A stretch of DNA of 64,000 bases from Buchnera aphidicola (Aphis glycines) (GCF_001280225.1 NZ_CP009253.1:434001-498000); one strand, 5' to 3'; positions 40,870 to 50,921 are shown, counted from the stretch's first letter. The notes: generated by a model from the letters alone, not told the origin. Made by a program: numbers and translations.

Positions 40870-43458
40870 ATGGAACAAGAATATTGCCCAAAAAATATTG
40901 AAAAATATGTACAAAGATATTGGAAAAATAATAAAACTTTTCATGTTAACGAAGATAATACAAAAGAAAAATATTATTGCCTTCCTATGCTACCATATCC
41001 ATCTGGAAAGTTACATATGGGGCATGTTAGAAATTACACTATTAGTGATGTAATTGCAAGATATCAGAGAATGCTAGGAAAGAACGTTTTACAACCTATT
41101 GGTTGGGATGCTTTTGGGTTGCCCGCAGAAGAAGCAGCTGTGAAAAATAACACAGAACCATCATCTTGGACATATAAAAATATTGCATATATGAAAAATC
41201 AACTGGAGTTACTAGGTTTTAGTTATGATTGGGATCGAGAAATAACTACATGTAAACCAGATTATTATAAATGGGAACAATGGTTTTTTATTCAATTATA
41301 TAAAAAAAAATTAGTTTACAAAAAAAATAGTTTTATAAATTGGTGTCCTCAAGACAAAACTGTATTAGCAAATGAACAAGTAATTAATGGTTGCTGTTGG
41401 AGATGTCAAAGTACTATAGAAACCAAAAAAATACCGCAATGGTTTATAAAAATTAGACATTATGCAGAATCTTTATATCAAGATTTAGAACAATTAAAAA
41501 ACTGGCCTGAAAAAGTAAAAAATATGCAAAAAAATTGGATTGGAAGATCAAAAGGATATGAAATTTGTTTTAATGTTCAAAATAGCAATAAAAAAATTAA
41601 AATATTTACTACCAGAATAGATACTATAATGGGAGTTACATATATTGCTATATCTCCTTTTCATAAGTTTTCTATATATCTTTCCAAAAAAAATAAAACG
41701 TTAAAAAATTTTATTGAAAAACAAAACAATATAAACTTTTCTAAAGAGGAAATAGAAAAGACAAAATTTCAAGGAATGAATACTAATATGTTTGTTATTC
41801 ATCCTATCACACACAAACACATACCTATTTGGATAGCAAATTTTATCGCGCATGATTATGGTTCCGGCGCGGTGATGTCAGTTCCTGGTCATAATGAAAA
41901 TGATTGGAACTTTGCTATAAAAAATAATCTAAAAATTAAATATGTCATTCAGAAATCTACTAAAAAATGCGCACAATTAGTTAAAAAAAAATTTTTTCTT
42001 GAAAAAGGAACATTAATTAACTCAAGAGAGTTTAATCAACTTAGTTATCATGATGCAACTAAACAAATACAAAAAAAATTATCAGAAGAAAATAAGATAA
42101 CAACAAAAATTGTTTATAAATTAAAAGATTGGTGTATATCTAGACAACGTTACTGGGGCGCACCTATTCCTATGGCAACACTAAATAATGGAAAGATTGT
42201 TCCAATACCAGAACAAGATTTACCTGTGCTATTACCAGAAAATAAAAACAATTTTGATTCATTACAACACACTTTGAATAACCAATCAAACTACTACACT
42301 ACCTATATTAATAATCAAACTGCAACCCGAGAAAAAGATACTTTTGATACATTTATGGAATCTTCTTGGTATTATGCGAGATACACTTGCCCTCATTTTA
42401 AAAAAGGAATGATCGATCCTATAAAATCAAAATATTGGTTGCCTGTAGATCAATACATTGGAGGAATAGAGCATGCTATTATGCATCTAATGTATTTTAG
42501 ATTTTATCATAAGTTATTACGTGATTTTAAATTTGTTTCATTCGATGAACCAGTAAAAAATTTAATATGTCAAGGAATGGTATTATCAGAAGCATTTTAT
42601 CGAATTGGTAAAAATAATGAGCGCCATTGGATTCATAAATCTAATGTAAATATTGAAAAAAACAAAAAAGGAGAAATTATTACAGCACAAGATAAAATAG
42701 GAAGAAAAATTATATATGCTGGAATGATTAAAATGTCTAAATCTAAAAACAACGGAATTGAACCAGAATCAATTGTTAAAAATTATGGAGCGGATACAAT
42801 TCGATTATTTATTATGTTTGCTGCTCCTGTAGAATCATCATTAGAATGGAATGAATCTGGGCTCAAAGGCGTTTACCGATTTTTAAAAAAATTATGGAAA
42901 TTATCTTTCGATTATGTTCAAGTAAAACACAAATATCAAAATATAAATTTTAATTCCTTAAATCAAAAACAAAAAAAAATATATCATATATTACATAACA
43001 CAATCTATAAAGTTTCTGATGATATTAGTCGTAGAAAATCTTTTAATACTGCTATCGCTAAAATAATGGAGTTAGTAAATACATTAAGAAAATTTAAATT
43101 AGAAAGTGAAGAAGATAAATGTATTATGAAAGATGCATTAGTTTCGATTATAAAAATGCTTTATCCATTTACACCACATTTATGTTTTATAATATGGAAA
43201 CATTTAAATAAAAATCTTTTAATAGATCATGAAAAATGGCCTATTTGTAAAAAACATTTCTTATTGAAAACAAATGATATATTAGTTGTTCAAATCAATG
43301 GAAAAAAAAAGTTAACTATAAAAATACCAGATAACCTTGTAAAAAAAGAAATTATTTCTTATATTAAAAATCATCCGTTATTACAGAAAAAATTAGAAAA
43401 TACAAATATAAAAAAAATAGTTTATATCCCTAAGAAAATAATTAACTTTGTAATATAA
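40870..43458 (+). CDS. leuS: Leucyl-tRNA synthetase
   Basis: Charges tRNA-Leu, including the UAG isoacceptor encoded in this window. The 862-residue product (E. coli 860) has the HIGH-type PYPSGKLHMGHVRNY, the WDAFGLPAEEAA segment, a zinc-type Cys cluster (NWCPQ and CCWRCQ), the CP1 editing domain (TTRIDTIMGVTY), and KMSKSKNNG near 620. E. coli has lptE next; here holA follows directly by 12 bp. Confidence 0.97.
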   Translation: MEQEYCPKNIEKYVQRYWKNNKTFHVNEDNTKEKYYCLPMLPYPSGKLHMGHVRNYTISDVIARYQRMLGKNVLQPIGWDAFGLPAEEAAVKNNTEPSSWTYKNIAYMKNQLELLGFSYDWDREITTCKPDYYKWEQWFFIQLYKKKLVYKKNSFINWCPQDKTVLANEQVINGCCWRCQSTIETKKIPQWFIKIRHYAESLYQDLEQLKNWPEKVKNMQKNWIGRSKGYEICFNVQNSNKKIKIFTTRIDTIMGVTYIAISPFHKFSIYLSKKNKTLKNFIEKQNNINFSKEEIEKTKFQGMNTNMFVIHPITHKHIPIWIANFIAHDYGSGAVMSVPGHNENDWNFAIKNNLKIKYVIQKSTKKCAQLVKKKFFLEKGTLINSREFNQLSYHDATKQIQKKLSEENKITTKIVYKLKDWCISRQRYWGAPIPMATLNNGKIVPIPEQDLPVLLPENKNNFDSLQHTLNNQSNYYTTYINNQTATREKDTFDTFMESSWYYARYTCPHFKKGMIDPIKSKYWLPVDQYIGGIEHAIMHLMYFRFYHKLLRDFKFVSFDEPVKNLICQGMVLSEAFYRIGKNNERHWIHKSNVNIEKNKKGEIITAQDKIGRKIIYAGMIKMSKSKNNGIEPESIVKNYGADTIRLFIMFAAPVESSLEWNESGLKGVYRFLKKLWKLSFDYVQVKHKYQNINFNSLNQKQKKIYHILHNTIYKVSDDISRRKSFNTAIAKIMELVNTLRKFKLESEEDKCIMKDALVSIIKMLYPFTPHLCFIIWKHLNKNLLIDHEKWPICKKHFLLKTNDILVVQINGKKKLTIKIPDNLVKKEIISYIKNHPLLQKKLENTNIKKIVYIPKKIINFVI

Positions 43459-43470
43459 AAAATTTTTAAC

Positions 43471-44496
43471 ATGGTATGTAATTATGAAATTTATACACAT
43501 AGAAGAATTAAAAAAAAAATAATTAAAAAACTAAATTTTTTTTATATTCTTTTAGGAGAAGATTTAATTTTACTAAATAATAATGAAAAAATAATATTTC
43601 ATTTTGCTAAAAAAGAACACTTTAAAGAAAATTATATTATCAATGTCAAAGAAAATACAGATTGGAATCAAGTGATAAATTTTTATAATTCAAATGACTT
43701 ATTTATTAAAAAAAAAATATTAGTTATAAATTTAACCACAAAAAATTTTAATTCTGTGTTAATACAAAATATAAAAAAATTATTTTTTATCAAAAATATA
43801 GATATACTAACAATAATAAAATTTAATCAGTTATCTAAAAATTTTACAAAATATTTATCAACACGAAACAAAGTATTTAACACTCATGTTATATGGTGCT
43901 TTACACCATATGGCACAAATTTTATTAATTGGTTAAAATATGAAATACAAGAAAAAAAAATAGAAATGACTAAAAATGCTTTTTTATTACTCTGTAAAAA
44001 TTATGAAGGTAATACTTTATCTATATATCATGTATTAAACATGATAACACTTACATGGAAAAATCAAAATATTACTTCACAAAAAATTCAGTATATTATT
44101 AATGAATTTTCCGTTTTTACTCCGTCAGATTGGATAAATGCAATTTTTTACAATCAAATAGACAAAGCTTTTTATATACTAGATATTTTTCGAAAACAAA
44201 AATATAATCCTCTTATTTTAATAAGATCTTTACAACAAGATTTATTACAATTAATTTATATAAAACGTGAGAAAATAACAAATATAGATTCAATTTTGAA
44301 GCAAAATAAAATTTTTTTTAATAGATTAAAATTTTTCAAATTTGCAATTAAATCAATAAATTTTTCTAATTTCCTTAAAGTAATTAGAATTTTATTGCAA
44401 ATAGAGATAAAAATCAAAGAAGAATATAATTTTGATATATGGGTAGAATTAAAAACATTAATACTATTACTATCTTTGAACATACAAAAAAATTAA
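43471..44496 (+). CDS. holA: DNA polymerase III delta subunit
   Basis: The clamp-loader wrench that opens the beta sliding clamp. The 341-residue product (E. coli 343) is fast-evolving but recognisable: YILLGEDLILL at the start, the NTDWNQV segment, LCKNYEGNTLSIYHVLNMITL and the C-terminal ILIRSLQQDLLQL. Lys, Asn and Ile content is high. Position between leuS and nadD, as in E. coli minus lptE, secures the call. Confidence 0.9.
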   Translation: MVCNYEIYTHRRIKKKIIKKLNFFYILLGEDLILLNNNEKIIFHFAKKEHFKENYIINVKENTDWNQVINFYNSNDLFIKKKILVINLTTKNFNSVLIQNIKKLFFIKNIDILTIIKFNQLSKNFTKYLSTRNKVFNTHVIWCFTPYGTNFINWLKYEIQEKKIEMTKNAFLLLCKNYEGNTLSIYHVLNMITLTWKNQNITSQKIQYIINEFSVFTPSDWINAIFYNQIDKAFYILDIFRKQKYNPLILIRSLQQDLLQLIYIKREKITNIDSILKQNKIFFNRLKFFKFAIKSINFSNFLKVIRILLQIEIKIKEEYNFDIWVELKTLILLLSLNIQKN

Positions 44497-44510
44497 AAAT
44501 ATAATAAAAA

Positions 44511-45138
44511 ATGAAAAAAATACATGCAATATTTGGGGGTAATTTTGATCCTATTCATTATGGTCATATTCTTTCCGCAGAAAAATTAGCACAAGAAATT
44601 TCAATACAAAAAATTATATTATTACCTAATGGAAATCCTCCTCATCGATCTAAAACTAAAACACCTATAATGCATAAATTAAAAATGATCGAGTATGCCA
44701 TTCAAGATAAAAATTTATTTGAAATTAGTTTGTTAGAAACAAAAAAAAAAATTCTATACTATAGAAACACTGAAAAAAATCAGACTAAAAATTGGATTTT
44801 TACAACCATTATGTTTTATAATAGGAGAAGATCATATAAATAATTTAAATATCTGGAAAAATTGGAAAGAAATATTATCATATGTTCATTTATTAATTCT
44901 TCCACGAAAAAGTATAAAAAAATATAATCATGAACTAGAACAGTGGGTTGCATTACATACGATTAAAAATAAAAGTTACCTATATCAGAAATCATGTGGA
45001 TTTATCTTTTTTTCATCTATACCGAATATAGAAATTTCTTCCACTCAAATCAGAAAAAATTTTGCTAATGGTCACAGTTTACATGGATTATTACCTAAAA
45101 AAGTAGAAAAATATATTTCTTTAAAAAATTTATATTAA
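44511..45138 (+). CDS. nadD: Nicotinate-nucleotide adenylyltransferase, frameshifted at an A11 run
   Basis: Forms nicotinate adenine dinucleotide in NAD synthesis. The first frame encodes FGGNFDPIHYGHILSAE and PNGNPPHR and runs out at 44843, but homology leaves this frame at the A11 run 44741-44751. One frame over it continues as YTIETLKKIRLK, PLCFIIGEDH, ISSTQIRKNF and on to a stop at 45138. Removing one A gives about 208 residues (E. coli 213). All conserved motifs survive in the two frames, so slippage at the run could produce the enzyme. The genes that follow nadD in E. coli are missing. Confidence 0.88.
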
Positions 45139-45183
45139 AATTTATTTTATTATAAAAACATTAAATAGTTAAATTAGTATACG

Positions 45184-45420
45184 ATGAAAAAAATAAAAAT
45201 TGTATTAAATTTAATTGGACTTAAATGTCCAGAGCCAATTATGGTAATTCGAAAAACAATCAGAAACGCAAAAAAACATGAAACTATATTAGTTATATCA
45301 GATGATCCATCTACTAAAAGAGATATTCCATATTTTTGCAAATTTATGAAACATCAACTTATCGAACATTGTACTCATATAAAACCATATCGTTATCTAT
45401 TAAAAAAAGGAACTTGTTAA
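45184..45420 (+). CDS. tusA: Sulfurtransferase TusA
   Basis: Relays sulfur from cysteine desulfurase toward 2-thiouridine formation at tRNA wobble positions. The 78-residue product (E. coli 81) has the family motif [11 protein letters not shown] with the active Cys 15. It stands alone between nadD and asd. Its substrate sulfur ultimately comes from the cys pathway encoded in the window. Confidence 0.93.
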   Translation: MKKIKIVLNLIGLKCPEPIMVIRKTIRNAKKHETILVISDDPSTKRDIPYFCKFMKHQLIEHCTHIKPYRYLLKKGTC

Positions 45421-45473
45421 AATATACTTACAAAGTTTATATCAAATTGTTAACAATGATATTTTAAAACAAT

Positions 45474-45502
45474 TTAATATACACACTATGTGTGTATATT
45501 AA
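45474..45502. terminator. Bidirectional terminator between tusA and asd
   Basis: TTAATATACACAC (45474-45486) pairs perfectly with GTGTGTATATTAA (45490-45502) around a 3-nt loop: a 13-bp stem with five G:C or C:G pairs at its tip. It lies between two convergent genes and is followed by TTAAATTTTT on the plus strand. Confidence 0.75.
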
Positions 45503-45529
45503 TTAAATTTTTACAATGCTTTAAAAAAA

Positions 45530-46645
45530 TTAAATATTAGTTAATAAATTTAACATTCTTCTCAAAGGTTCCGCAGCACCCCATAATAACTGGTCGCCTA
45601 CAGTAAAGGCTGAAAAATATTTTTCTCCTATACTTGATTTTTTCAATCGTCCTATCGGTATATTTAATGTGCCAGTCACGAAGGAAGGAGTTAATTTAGA
45701 TATTGTTTCTTGGATATTATTTGGAATTAAATTAACCCATGTATTATGATTAACAATTATGTCTTCTATATTTTTTAATGAAATATTTTTACTTAATTTC
45801 ATTAAAATCGATTGACTGTGGCATCTTATTGAACTTATACGAACGCATATTCCATCTATTTTTACTATATTCTTAGAATTTAATATTTTATTCGTTTCAC
45901 ATTGCCCTTTCCACTCTTCTCGACTTTGACCTGTCCCCATATCACTATCTATCCATGGTATTAAACTTCCAGCTAAAGGAACAGAGAAATGTTTTAATGG
46001 GAAATTATTATCCTGAATTATTTTTGTAACTTTTTTTGTAATGTCTAAAATTGAACAAAAATCATTCGATAAATCTTTAGAAACAACATTATATAACGAA
46101 CCCATTTGTTTTAATAACTCAATTACATGTTTAGCACCTGCTCCTGATGCTGCTTGATAAGTGGAGACGTAAATCTGTTCTATTAGTTTTTCTTTAAATA
46201 ATCCACCGAGAGCTATCAACATTAAGCTTACAGTACAATTGCTACCTACGAAGGTTTTAATCCCACGATCCATTGCTTTCTTAATAGATTTTAAATTAAT
46301 AGGATCTAATACAATAATAGAATCATCTTTCATCCTTAACGTAGAAGCAGCATCTATCCAATAACCATTCCAATTATTTTTTCGTAATTGATAATAAACA
46401 GCATCAGTATATGATCCTCCTTGGCATGTTACAATGATATCCATTTCTTCTAATAAATTAAGATTATAAGCATTTTTAAGATTTTTAAATGTTATATTAT
46501 TTATAGTAGGTCCATCTTGACCTGATTGAGAGGTTGAAAAAAAATGAGGAATAATTTTTAAAAAATCATTTTCTTCTATCATTCGATTTAATAAAACTGA
46601 ACCTACCATACCGCGCCAACCAACAAATCCAACAGATTTTATCAT
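45530..46645 (-). CDS. asd: Aspartate-semialdehyde dehydrogenase
   Basis: Reduces aspartyl phosphate to aspartate semialdehyde, the branch point for lysine, threonine, methionine and diaminopimelate. With ATG 46645 the product has 371 residues (E. coli 367). Seen: VGFVGWRGMVGSVL (NADP binding), the catalytic Cys in VGSNCTVSLM, and YQAASGAGAKH. An in-frame GTG at 46657 would add four unsupported residues. yhgN is its divergent neighbour, as in E. coli. Confidence 0.95.
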   Translation of the reverse strand: MIKSVGFVGWRGMVGSVLLNRMIEENDFLKIIPHFFSTSQSGQDGPTINNITFKNLKNAYNLNLLEEMDIIVTCQGGSYTDAVYYQLRKNNWNGYWIDAASTLRMKDDSIIVLDPINLKSIKKAMDRGIKTFVGSNCTVSLMLIALGGLFKEKLIEQIYVSTYQAASGAGAKHVIELLKQMGSLYNVVSKDLSNDFCSILDITKKVTKIIQDNNFPLKHFSVPLAGSLIPWIDSDMGTGQSREEWKGQCETNKILNSKNIVKIDGICVRISSIRCHSQSILMKLSKNISLKNIEDIIVNHNTWVNLIPNNIQETISKLTPSFVTGTLNIPIGRLKKSSIGEKYFSAFTVGDQLLWGAAEPLRRMLNLLTNI

Positions 46646-46656
46646 TAATAAACGCA

Positions 46657-46735
46657 CGGAGTTTTTAAAAAATAAAGTTTTTATTGGATTATAATAAAAA
46701 AATTTTTAGTAAAAACTGTCCGACCTCCGAAAATA
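46657..46735 (-). promoter_or_regulatory. GC-rich patch and potential long-range hairpin in the asd leader
   Basis: Within the 288-bp AT-rich gap upstream of asd lies CTGTCCGACCTCCG (46716-46729), strikingly GC-rich for this genome. On the asd (minus) strand part of it, CGG-AC-AGTTTTT (46722-46711), can pair with AAAAACT-CCG (46666-46657) next to the asd start: 10 pairs with a 2-nt bulge. This suggests a conserved leader element; its function is unknown. Confidence 0.35.
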
Positions 46736-46945
46736 AATATAATTATTGTATTATTTTATAAGAATAACTATTTATGAAAAAATTCAATCTTATTTAAATT
46801 TTAATATACTATAACATTATATATTTATTACAAATAATATTGATATATATTAAAATATTTATATATGTAAAAAAAAATTATATTATTTTCATATAAACTA
46901 TATAGTTAAAAAATTCATATCTGAATAAGGATATAATAAATTAAA

Positions 46946-47533
46946 ATGACTGAAATAATCTCTACAACTATATTATTAATTCTAATAATGGATCCTTTAG
47001 GTAATCTACCTGTCTTCATGACAATATTAAAAAATTTAAATGCGAAAAGAAGAAGAATAGTAGTTATACGAGAAATGATTATAGCTTTGATTTTTATGCT
47101 ATTATTTTTATTTGTTGGGGAAAAAATACTTAGCATTCTGAATTTAAAAACTGAGACAGTATCAATATCTGGTGGAATTATTTTATTTTTAATTGCTATT
47201 AAAATGATTTTTCCCTCTGAAGAACATAGCGGAATATCTTCTAATGAAGAACCGTTTTTAGTTCCGTTAGCAATCCCATTAGTTGCAGGACCATCGTTAT
47301 TAGCTACATTAATGTTGTTATCTCATCAATATTTACATCATATGTCATATTTAGTAGGATCTTTACTGATAGCATGGGTTTTTACTATCATTATACTATT
47401 ATTATCAGGCTTTTTTCTAAAATTATTTGGTTCTAAAGGTGTAAATGCTTTAGAACGGTTAATGGGTTTAATACTAATTATGCTTGCAACTCAAATGTTT
47501 CTTGACGGAATCAGAACATGGTTTCAAAATTAA
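46946..47533 (+). CDS. yhgN: MarC-family inner membrane protein YhgN
   Basis: An integral membrane protein of the UPF0056/MarC family with no established transport substrate. The 195-residue product (E. coli 197) has about six hydrophobic segments. Family hallmarks include LIMDPLGNLPVF near the N-terminus and PLAIPLVAGPSLLAT in the middle. It is adjacent to and divergent from asd as in E. coli. The good conservation implies a kept function, but I would not guess a substrate. Confidence 0.9.
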   Translation: MTEIISTTILLILIMDPLGNLPVFMTILKNLNAKRRRIVVIREMIIALIFMLLFLFVGEKILSILNLKTETVSISGGIILFLIAIKMIFPSEEHSGISSNEEPFLVPLAIPLVAGPSLLATLMLLSHQYLHHMSYLVGSLLIAWVFTIIILLLSGFFLKLFGSKGVNALERLMGLILIMLATQMFLDGIRTWFQN

Positions 47534-47674
47534 ATAAATTTTTTTAAAAATCAATTTTTTTATTTTAAAGTTAAATATTATCTATTTTATGCTATTTATT
47601 ATTCGAATCAAGCGATAACAAGTGTAAGTATATCGTGAAAATTTTAACAAAAATTATATGCAAAAGAGTTTTTT

Positions 47675-48809
47675 ATGAAAATACAAAATATAAATAAAAT
47701 AAATATAGCAGAAAAAAAAGTTTTAATAAGATGCGATCTAAACGTTCCGATAAAAGATGGAGTTATTCAATCTGACGCAAGGATATTAGCTTCGCTTCCT
47801 ACAATTGAATCAGCTTTGAAAAAAAAAGCAAAAGTAATTGTTATGTCACATTTAGGACGACCAAAAAATGAATCTTATGAAAAAAAATATTCATTATTTC
47901 CTATATTTGAATATATAAAAAAAAAAATAGATTATACTAAAGTATATTTTACAGATAATTATTCAAAAGTTGACTCAATTAATTCTGGGGAATATTTTAT
48001 CTAAACGATACTCTAAATTATGCGATATTTTTGTTATGGACGCTTTTGGTACTGCACATAGAAAACAAGCCTCAACATATGGAATTGGAAAATTTGTAAA
48101 AATTGCATGTGCCGGTCCTCTTTTGATATCCGAAATAAACATGCTTCAAAAAGCATTAAAAAATCCAAAACGCCCTATGGTGTCTATAGTAGGAGGATCT
48201 AAAGTTTCAAGTAAATTCAATGTATTAAATAATTTGTGTAATATTTCAGATACCGTCATAGTAGGAGGTGGAATAGCAAATACTTTTTTAGCAATTGATT
48301 ATAATGTAGGTAAATCATTACATGAACCAGCATTTATATTAAAAGCAAAAAAATTGCGCGATGACTATCATAATATTATTGTACCAATTGATTCTCGTAT
48401 AGGAAAAAATTTTTCTGAATTGGAAGAATCTATAATTAAATCACCGTCAAATATCAAAAACAATGAAGAAATTATGGATTTTGGTGATAAAACTATAGAA
48501 AAAGTTGTTCAAATAATTAAAAAAGCAAAAACAATTATTTGGAATGGACCTGTAGGAGTTTTTGAATTTCCGAATTTTCGTATAGGAACAGAAAAAATCG
48601 CTCAATCAATTGCAAATAATCCTAATTTTTCAATAGCTGGAGGTGGTGATACACTCTCTGTTATTGATATGTTTGGTATTAAAAATAAAATTTCTTATAT
48701 TTCAACCGGAGGTGGTGCATTTTTAGAATTTATTGAGGGAGAAAAATTAGCTGCAATAGATATGTTAGAAAAAAATTTTTCCCAACAACAACTAAACAAT
48801 ATTTTTTAA
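47675..48809 (+). pseudogene. pgk: Phosphoglycerate kinase with internal deletion and frameshift
   Basis: Pgk transfers phosphate from 1,3-bisphosphoglycerate to ADP. The N-terminal frame ([18 protein letters not shown]) is colinear with E. coli to residue 106 (SGE) and then stops at 48004. Homology resumes at 47997 in another frame with [22 protein letters not shown] and continues through [24 protein letters not shown] and [10 protein letters not shown] to 48809. Between the two blocks E. coli has 19 codons; here only 4 nt remain, so about 53 bp are gone. The lost piece contains ENVRF, whose Arg binds 3-phosphoglycerate. It is a pseudogene as given, unless this is an assembly error. Confidence 0.8.
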
Positions 48810-48836
48810 TTTAACATTTAAATAATAGGAGATAAT

Positions 48837-49913
48837 TTGAATAATTTACACTCTATTCAACCTGGTGTTGTAACAGGCGAAGAATGTCAAATGATATTTA
48901 AATTAGCTAAAAAAAAACAATTTGCAATACCAGCAGTAAATTGTATAGGTACTGATTCAATTAACGCTGTATTAGAAACAGCTGCTAGAATAAAATCTCC
49001 GGTTATTATACAATTTTCTTATGGAGGAGCTGCTTTTATTGCGGGTTCTGAAAAAATATTTAAAAACAATCAAGAACGGGCTATAAAAGGAGCTATATCA
49101 GGAGCAAGACATGTACATTTAATGGCACAAAACTATAATATCCCGATTATACTACATACTGATCATTGCCATAAAGAAATATTACCATGGATTGATGGTT
49201 TAATTGAAGAAGGAGAAAAACATTATAAGATTTATAAAAGACCTCTTTTTACATCACATATGATTGATTTATCAAAAGAAACACTAGAATATAACATTTC
49301 AATTTGTACTGCATATTTAAAAAAAATAAAAAAAATTAATATGCTGTTAGAAGTGGAATTAGGATGCACAGGTGGAGAAGAAGATGGAATAAACAATAGT
49401 AAAATTAATAAAGAATTACTTTATACTCAACCTAAAGATGTTAATTATGCATATGAAAAATTAATTAAAATTAGTCAAAATTTTACTATAGCTGCTGCGT
49501 TTGGAAATGTACATGGAGTGTATCAAATTGGCAATGTTCATCTAAAACCTAGTATTCTCAAAGAATCACAAAAATATATTAGCTGTAAACATAACTTAGA
49601 AAAACTACCATTAAATTTAGTATTTCATGGCGGATCAGGATCAAATCTAGAAGAAATTAAAGAATCTATCAAATATGGTGTAGTAAAAATGAATATTGAT
49701 ACTGATATACAATGGGCAGCTTGGAAAGGTGTATTAAATTTTTATAAAAAAAACAAAGATTTTTTACAGAATCAAATAGGAAACATTCAAGATAATAACC
49801 AACCAAATAAAAAATATTATGATCCAAGATCTTGGATAAATCAAGCAAAAAAATCCATGTCTATAAGGCTAGAAAAAACATTCAAAGAACTAAATGCTTT
49901 GAATATTTTATAA
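48837..49913 (+). CDS. fba: Fructose-bisphosphate aldolase, class II
   Basis: Zinc enzyme splitting fructose 1,6-bisphosphate. The 358-residue product (E. coli FbaA 359) has the zinc/catalytic LHTDHCHKEILPWID, ELGCTGGEEDG, GNVHGVY, VFHGGSGS and KMNIDTD motifs. Its start is TTG at 48837 with TAGGAG 5-6 nt upstream; no ATG is available at the homologous position. It follows pgk by 27 bp, the conserved pgk-fba order. Confidence 0.96.
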   Translation: MNNLHSIQPGVVTGEECQMIFKLAKKKQFAIPAVNCIGTDSINAVLETAARIKSPVIIQFSYGGAAFIAGSEKIFKNNQERAIKGAISGARHVHLMAQNYNIPIILHTDHCHKEILPWIDGLIEEGEKHYKIYKRPLFTSHMIDLSKETLEYNISICTAYLKKIKKINMLLEVELGCTGGEEDGINNSKINKELLYTQPKDVNYAYEKLIKISQNFTIAAAFGNVHGVYQIGNVHLKPSILKESQKYISCKHNLEKLPLNLVFHGGSGSNLEEIKESIKYGVVKMNIDTDIQWAAWKGVLNFYKKNKDFLQNQIGNIQDNNQPNKKYYDPRSWINQAKKSMSIRLEKTFKELNALNIL

Positions 49914-49940
49914 ATATAATAAATAATTTATATTTAAATC

Positions 49941-49965
49941 CGGGGAATAAATAAAATATTCTCCG
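49941..49965 (+). terminator. Stem-loop after fba
   Basis: CGGGGAATA (49941-49949) pairs with TATTCTCCG (49957-49965), one G-U pair included, over a 7-nt loop, 28 bp past the fba stop. No T-run follows on the plus strand, so it may protect the mRNA end rather than terminate. Confidence 0.5.
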
Positions 49966-50075
49966 AAAAATTATCACTAGGAATGAATATAGTGAAATAT
50001 CAAGCGATACATTATATATAATCAAAATATTTTAAATTATATATTTATTTGTTATTACACATAAAAGAGGTAAAA

Positions 50076-50921
50076 ATGGATGAACTTAATGTAGTAAATG
50101 ATATTAATCACGCAGGAAATTGGTTAATACGAAATCAAGAACTATTATTTGGGTATATAATTAATTTAGCATCATCTATTGTTATTTTAATTTCTGGCAT
50201 GTTTATAGCAAAAATAATATCAAATGGAGTAAACAAAATCTTAATTACCCGACGTATTGATGCTACTATTGCAGGTTTCCTTTCTGCATTAATGAGATAT
50301 ATTATAATTACGTTTACATTGATTGCTTCATTAGGAAGAATAGGCGTTCAAACAACTTCTGTTATTGCTATATTAGGCGCTGCTGGAATGGCTATTGGAC
50401 TCGCTTTACAAGGTTCGCTTTCGAATTTTGCAGCAGGAGTTTTATTAGTTACACTAAGACCTTTAAAAACAGGAGAATATGTGAATTTAGGAAATGTATC
50501 TGGGACGGTTTTGAATATCCATATTTTTTACACAACATTACGTACTTTAGATGGAAAAATTGTAGTGGTTCCAAATAATAAAATTATTTCTGGAAATATT
50601 ATCAATTATTCAAGAGAACCTGCGCGAAGAAATGAATTTTCTATTAGTGTTGCATATAATACAGATATTGATTTAGTTATCAAAGTATTAAGAAAAGTTA
50701 TAGACAATGAAGATAGAGTGATAAAAGATAGAGATATTATAATTGGTTTAAGTGAGTTAGCACCATCTTCTTTGAATTTTGTTATAAGATGTTGGAGCAA
50801 TACAGATGAATTAAATGCTGTATATTGGGATTTAATGGCTGCATTTAAAAAAGAATTAGATAAAAACAAAATTAATATTCCTTATCCACAAATAGATGTC
50901 CATCTTTATAAAAAAAAATAA
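50076..50921 (+). CDS. mscS: Small-conductance mechanosensitive channel MscS
   Basis: A heptameric inner-membrane channel that opens under tension to relieve osmotic stress. With ATG 50076 (AGAGG 5 nt upstream) the product has 281 residues (E. coli 286) and begins [14 protein letters not shown], like E. coli. Three membrane helices (about 30-57, 68-90, 96-127), with the glycine/alanine-rich pore helix [18 protein letters not shown], precede the cytoplasmic beta and C-terminal domains. An in-frame TTG at 50049 is not supported. It follows fba as in E. coli. Confidence 0.95.
   Translation: MDELNVVNDINHAGNWLIRNQELLFGYIINLASSIVILISGMFIAKIISNGVNKILITRRIDATIAGFLSALMRYIIITFTLIASLGRIGVQTTSVIAILGAAGMAIGLALQGSLSNFAAGVLLVTLRPLKTGEYVNLGNVSGTVLNIHIFYTTLRTLDGKIVVVPNNKIISGNIINYSREPARRNEFSISVAYNTDIDLVIKVLRKVIDNEDRVIKDRDIIIGLSELAPSSLNFVIRCWSNTDELNAVYWDLMAAFKKELDKNKINIPYPQIDVHLYKKK

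Noticed and set aside
47970..48809. The downstream pgk frame as an independent gene starting at ATG 47970
   Set aside because: The first codons are out-of-frame N-terminal pgk sequence and there is no ribosome site; it is the C-terminal remainder of pgk.
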